64,000 bases of DNA, taken from contig OZ034968.1 in the NCBI GenBank assembly GCA_964030785.1, forward strand, positions 25,485,686-25,549,685. Reading direction: 5' to 3'. This DNA is from Siderastrea siderea (Eukaryota; Cnidaria; Anthozoa; Scleractinia; Rhizangiidae). The translations under genes and the position numbers were made by a program. This document shows positions 60,017 through 64,000 of this stretch, in pieces; position 1 is the first letter of the stretch, and each line of letters begins with the position of its first letter. The notes beneath the pieces were generated by a model. It saw only the letters and a program-made list of their open reading frames with translations. It did not search any database and was not told where the DNA came from.

Positions 60017-60745
60017 AGAGCCAGTGTCACCCAAAGTGTTTTGCGCGCCGAGGTACAATTTTCATATATGAAAAATACGCCATTTTCTTGTTTGTCGTGA
60101 AGTCTGATTTGTATCTTCTTCCATCGCTGCTGTTAGCGATCCGAAAGCACTAGTGTGAATTTTGACTTGACATTTAAGTGTCGCCCTATCGATTTCGTTG
60201 TATATTTTCGAATTCTGAAGTGTTTTCTCGGTGGAGAAGGAGATCTTTAAATTGGATGCCTCGTAGGGTTTAGGAAAGATGAGGCGAAGACCGAGTCTTC
60301 CGGGCTCTGCCAAAGTTGTACGGCAAAGTTGTACGGGTTTTAGCAATTGAGTACTGACACTGTGTTTGCCGAAATAGTGCTACATTCGTCGCCGAATGAA
60401 AACAGAAGGAACGTTAATTTACCACAAAATAACAGTTGCTACGGGCTTGCTCCAAAATAATGCTTATGGTCATGAGCTTGTGCTGTTTTGCGTAATTATT
60501 CCTTGTGTTCACTGTCTGTTTATGTTTTATTTTTACAAAAAAGTGTAAGTGGCTATTCTGGTTTTCTCCAGTAACATCTAGCGATGAAGAAGATATTACT
60601 ATTTTCAGAGGTTACTACTGTAAATATCAGCTTGCTGAAAGGCCAGTGCGACAGGGTATAATTTGCGAAACGTCCAGCAAACGCGCCAGCCAAACTTCAA
60701 AACAAAAACACAGCAGTGCAAAGCACTTTGGGTGACACTGGCTCT
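60017..60745. mobile_element. 729-bp TTAA-flanked MITE in the 3' flank of Ly6 D
   Basis: The ends AGAGCCAGTGTCACCCAAAG and complement match at 27 of 28 bases, with TTAA on both sides (60013-60016, 60746-60749). Two open frames inside (60062-60346 minus, 60505-60735 plus) have no recognisable domain. Belongs to the same TTAA/purine-end group as the other elements. Confidence 0.85.
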
Positions 60746-60816
60746 TTAAAATTACAGTTTAAAAAAGTTTTAGGAATCTTTACTCTGCTGCTCACTGGAG
60801 GGAACTGTCCTTTTAC

Positions 60817-61151
60817 CTAACGGAAAAAGGTCACGAGGGCGCATGCCACCAACAGGAAGACGCTGACCAAAGGAGCTGTACCACCGTTGCAGAGATCTTT
60901 ATCACAACACTCCAGCTTGCATGATCCATCAGCATCTTTGCACGCCTTTAATGCTGTTTCCTCGGCATCGCAGTATGCCTTGGTATTACAGGTTCTGGCG
61001 AATTCCTTGGTTTCCTTGTCTGACAGTTTGAAATCCACGGAGAATGTAGCACAGCGGTCAGCGGCTGCACCACAGTCCAATTCCTTTTTGTTCTTATCGC
61101 AGTCTGCCAAACTTGTTGAACTGGTACAAACATTGCACTTTAGGGCAAAGG
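60817..61151 (-). CDS. Ly6/uPAR-domain GPI-anchored protein D, terminal exon
   Basis: A phase-1 start after acceptor TTTGTTGCAG (61152-61153) gives (A)FALKCNVC, and the exon ends at 60817. It has the same 12-cysteine spacing as protein A (x2, x8, x8, x6, x20, x5, x9, x6, x3, CC, x4), then N-G-G and the tail PLVSVFLLVACALVTFFR. It is the sister of A: they share most residues and both flanks. The substitutions are mostly in the loops (for example NIETKSY in A against DKETKEF in D). Predicted GPI-anchored cell-surface LU protein. The first exon was not found in the remaining 2.8 kb and may lie beyond the window. The intron carries a MITE at 61177-61689. Confidence 0.87.
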
Positions 61152-61176
61152 CTGCAACAAATGATACAAGCGTTAA

Positions 61177-61689
61177 AGTGGTACTATGATCAAAAAATCA
61201 CTTTCATTTTTTCTTCGGATTTCGAAACTATGTTTGTTGAACACTCCCCAAGCGAAATTATAAGCCTTAATTTTGAGAAGAAGACCGTTAATTTAAACTG
61301 CAATTTTCCGTTTTAATGGTCCGCCATTATTACACCAGAAAGGATACAATGACGTCATTCACTCAAGAGCTGTAGAATGTAGTGTGTGAACGCGGCTTAC
61401 GGCAAATTATACAAAACACGAGTTTGAGAGTGTGAAAGTTCAAAACTCCCGTGCTGCATACTAAATAAGGCACTTTCACACACACTGCATTCTAAAGCTC
61501 GTGAGGGAATGATGTCATTCTGTCCTTTCTGGTGTAATAATGGCGGACTATTAAATCGGAAAATTGCAGCTTAAATAAACAGTCTTCTTGTCGAAATTAA
61601 GGCTTAAAATGTCGCTTGGGGAGTGTTTAGTAAACAAAGTTTCGAAATCCGAAGGAAAAAAAAAGTGATTTTTTGATCGTAGTACCACT
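61177..61689. mobile_element. 513-bp palindromic TTAA MITE in the Ly6 D intron
   Basis: Almost the whole element is an inverted repeat (arms about 235 bp; ends AGTGGTACTATGATC / complement of AGTGGTACTACGATC), flanked by TTAA at 61173-61176 and 61690-61693. The paralogous intron of gene A (13752-13775, TACAAGTTTAAATAACACAAC) has one TTAA and no element, so the insertion followed the A/D gene duplication. Confidence 0.9.
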
Positions 61690-63057
61690 TTAAATAACAC
61701 AACTCTCATTGCCACCATCGCCACTCAAAAGCAATTTTACTTAAGCTAGAATCGGTATGAAAAGGAGAGAATTAGTTTCGATGGTGAGTCAAATACAACG
61801 TTCAATGCTTGCCAGTCAATTTGATTTGGACCGATTGTAGAAAGATATATTTTAAAACTAACGTTGCGGCGGCTTCAAACTACAAATAAATCGTAATCAT
61901 CTTCTCGATTCTAGCTTGTACTACCTTTGAGGGTATAAAAAAAGAAAAGATATGACATTTGTAAACAAACTGCACTTATGTTTAAAGATCAGTTCGGCCT
62001 CCACTTGACCCCACTACCATTTGTAAGTTTCTCGATTATCTTCGTATAGACTAAAGAAATCACCAGTTTTCCAGCGAAGAATACGATTTTCATACCTTCT
62101 GAAACTTCTCTTCATTAATGTGCTATTTAAAGTACTGCCATTTTGAAACTTCATAAAGAAAGGCCCTGACCAAGCGGATTGAAGTTTTCCATTTAATACA
62201 ATTTCAGCATCGTTGATTTCGACATTTTAAAGGCGTTTGGCTACCATGTTGAATGGTGTTATGTGATCCTGAATTATACTGAACGATGTTGAACTCTGCT
62301 GAACTACATGTATGTCTGATTGCCATAAAAAAATCGAACAAGAAGGCTGATGTGGTGTCGCATGTAATTCAAGCGCCAAAAGAATCTCTCAAAAGGGCAG
62401 TAAATCAGCCTAAGAACTCAAAACAAACGATTGATACTCTTAACTTTTAGAGGTAAGCTACAAAATTGGATGCTACCTATCAGTAAATTGAATTGCATTT
62501 GATGCAACTTAAGTGCATGAGAATAGAACGGCGGAATACAATCTTATTATTTTCGAGCCCTCAAAACTGTTAAGTTACAAGACATCTGTTTCGTCTTTGA
62601 TCTGATATTGGAACATCTGATTTTGACCTAATGTTGATCTTGCTTACGGTTATCTAATATTGGCCTTGTTGAGACCTTGTTTGCTACGCAGTCAAGAAAT
62701 TACTTAGTGTGTGAATTACAAGCCAATTATAACTTACAGCGGTGGAGCCATTTTGGTGAGTTGGTATTACTGCGACCAACTTTCGATCGAAAAATAGGAG
62801 GGTCAGCGGTTCTAAGCTGGCCTCTGCTTCGTATCTTGACAGAAAGTGACGGTCTCGTGCCTTTTAATATTGCCACATAGAAAAAGTAAATACAACTTAT
62901 CATTGGACGAAAGCAAAAAATCCCTCCCTCGAACTTTTCAAAGTTAAAACAACTTTTCCAAAATACTGATTTACAAAGCCTGTAAATCAGAAGAGCGACT
63001 GCAGAAAGGAAGTTGTATCACCCAAAGTTGAAATATCAAGTGGACAGAAATTAATAA
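61690..63057. other. 5' region of Ly6 D shared with gene A, then intergenic
   Basis: 61690-62260 matches the gene A region 13766-14090 (see that entry). Beyond about 62260 the homology ends and no signal-peptide exon or other gene is recognised. Confidence 0.5.
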
Positions 63058-63059
63058 TC

Positions 63060-63108
<49 letters not shown>

Positions 63109-63124
63109 TAATAATAATAATAAA
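63058..63124. repeat. (AAT)n microsatellite
   Basis: AAT/ATA trinucleotide run with few interruptions. Confidence 0.95.
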
Positions 63125-64000
63125 ACAAGTTGATAAAAGCATCAACCTTTAACTTTTAACCATTTAAAAATGGTTAAGCACAGCTAATTCACTGAACATC
63201 GAAAACACCATATATATCAAACTTACATAGGAAAAAGACTTTCTGGCTTCTTTCTTACTTCAGACCCTTTGAAGCCAGAACTTAGTTTCTCAAAGAGGCG
63301 CCATGATTATTTTAGGCAATACAAAAAGACATCAATCAAGTGAATAAAAACATTCTTTTAGCAGTTTAATTTGATGCACATGTCCTCTGCTGAACAGCTG
63401 GGGCAGTATGAACTGGGACTAGAAACAACATCTTATTCGATACACATTTTTGCAAAATTTCCACTTTCAATGGAATGGCACGAATTCCAGAAACAATAAA
63501 ATGAAATAGTGTATGATGCATTTCACCATAAGAGGCCTTATTTTGAGGAAATGTCTTGCGAATAGAAAAGTTTAGTGCAACAAACATTTTCAGTTTTGAA
63601 GCCGACTCGCAAAAGTCCTAACGCGGAACTTCACTTTAATAGCAATCTTTGACCACCTTTATTGCATCAATGTTTTCCCCATGCAGCCATAAATATAGCT
63701 TGTTCTCGCAGTAGCGTGCGACAGCCTCCGACAACCGCTCTCCAGTGCACACTGCGGCGACATCCTGTCTTTAGAGAAACACACCCCGATCAATCACTGT
63801 TGAAAATTCAGTTGATTCAGGGGCTCCTGGTTGAATCAATATAAAATTAATATAAGATATAAAATCAGCTCCTTTTCAACATGAAGAAATTAGTTATAGA
63901 GAGTAATTAATATTCTGATCAAGTTCTCAATTAAATTAGGCTGGTTAAGCCAGTTCCCTTGAACTTTTCCAAATGTCATGTGCATAGTATTCGATTATTT
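63125..64000. other. Window end, no gene recognised
   Basis: No gene, RNA or classified repeat is supported. Short open frames at 63366-63587 and 63662-63844 have no recognisable motif. Confidence 0.35.

Noticed and set aside
62035..62100. Minus-strand MKIVFFAGKLVISLV as first exon of Ly6 D
   Set aside because: Hydrophobic start but no phase-1 GT donor after 13-16 codons as in B1-B4 and C.

Overview
The window looks like animal nuclear DNA from a cnidarian, most likely a stony coral. The reasons are an AT-rich sequence with short genuine exons separated by introns, GT-AG splice sites, many DNA transposons and 5'-truncated LINEs, and repeat families whose spurious translations are familiar from anthozoan genomes. 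There is no bacterial gene organisation. The species call is inference.

The only host genes I can support are a cluster of small Ly6/uPAR-type (LU domain, three-finger fold) GPI-anchored surface proteins, all on the minus strand. Four intact LU exons lie at 13405-13739 (A), 27880-28214 (B), 38210-38566 (C) and 60817-61151 (D), with a decayed fragment at about 13155-13265. Each LU exon carries the same 12 cysteines, ends in CC-x(4,5)-C-N-G and a hydrophobic GPI-signal tail, and begins in phase 1 after an AG acceptor. Separate signal-peptide exons (13-16 codons, phase 1 donor) are visible for C (39915-39954). Four more lie upstream of B (29726-29774, 30203-30248, 33363-33408, 33825-33870). These four sit in a tandem duplication (about 28745-32013 and 32014-35993) that copied two first exons but no LU exon. 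First exons for A and D were not found.

Region by region: 1-12.7 kb is transposon debris (fold-back element, TTAA-flanked MITE, hairpin MITE, a 4.5 kb Tigger/pogo-like element, local repeats). 13-15 kb holds Ly6 A and a palindromic minisatellite. 15.4-17.5 kb is a segmental duplication with a MITE. 17.5-23.3 kb is a three-level nest: a TTAA-flanked element contains an L1-type LINE, which contains a fold-back element with a 9-bp target duplication. 23.3-27.6 kb holds microsatellite and TIR elements. 27.9-36 kb is the Ly6 B locus. 38.2-40 kb is Ly6 C. 42.4-46 kb is a TIR element with a decayed LINE reverse transcriptase. 48.9-59.6 kb is a second nest (LINE, then a 10 kb TTAA element, then a 4.6 kb long-TIR element, then a 321-bp MITE). 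60-61.7 kb is Ly6 D, flanked by one TTAA MITE and with another inside its intron.

Transposon insertions can be dated relative to each other because the window contains several of its own empty sites, including one in the paralogous intron of Ly6 A and one in the opposite arm of the fold-back element at 267-1586.
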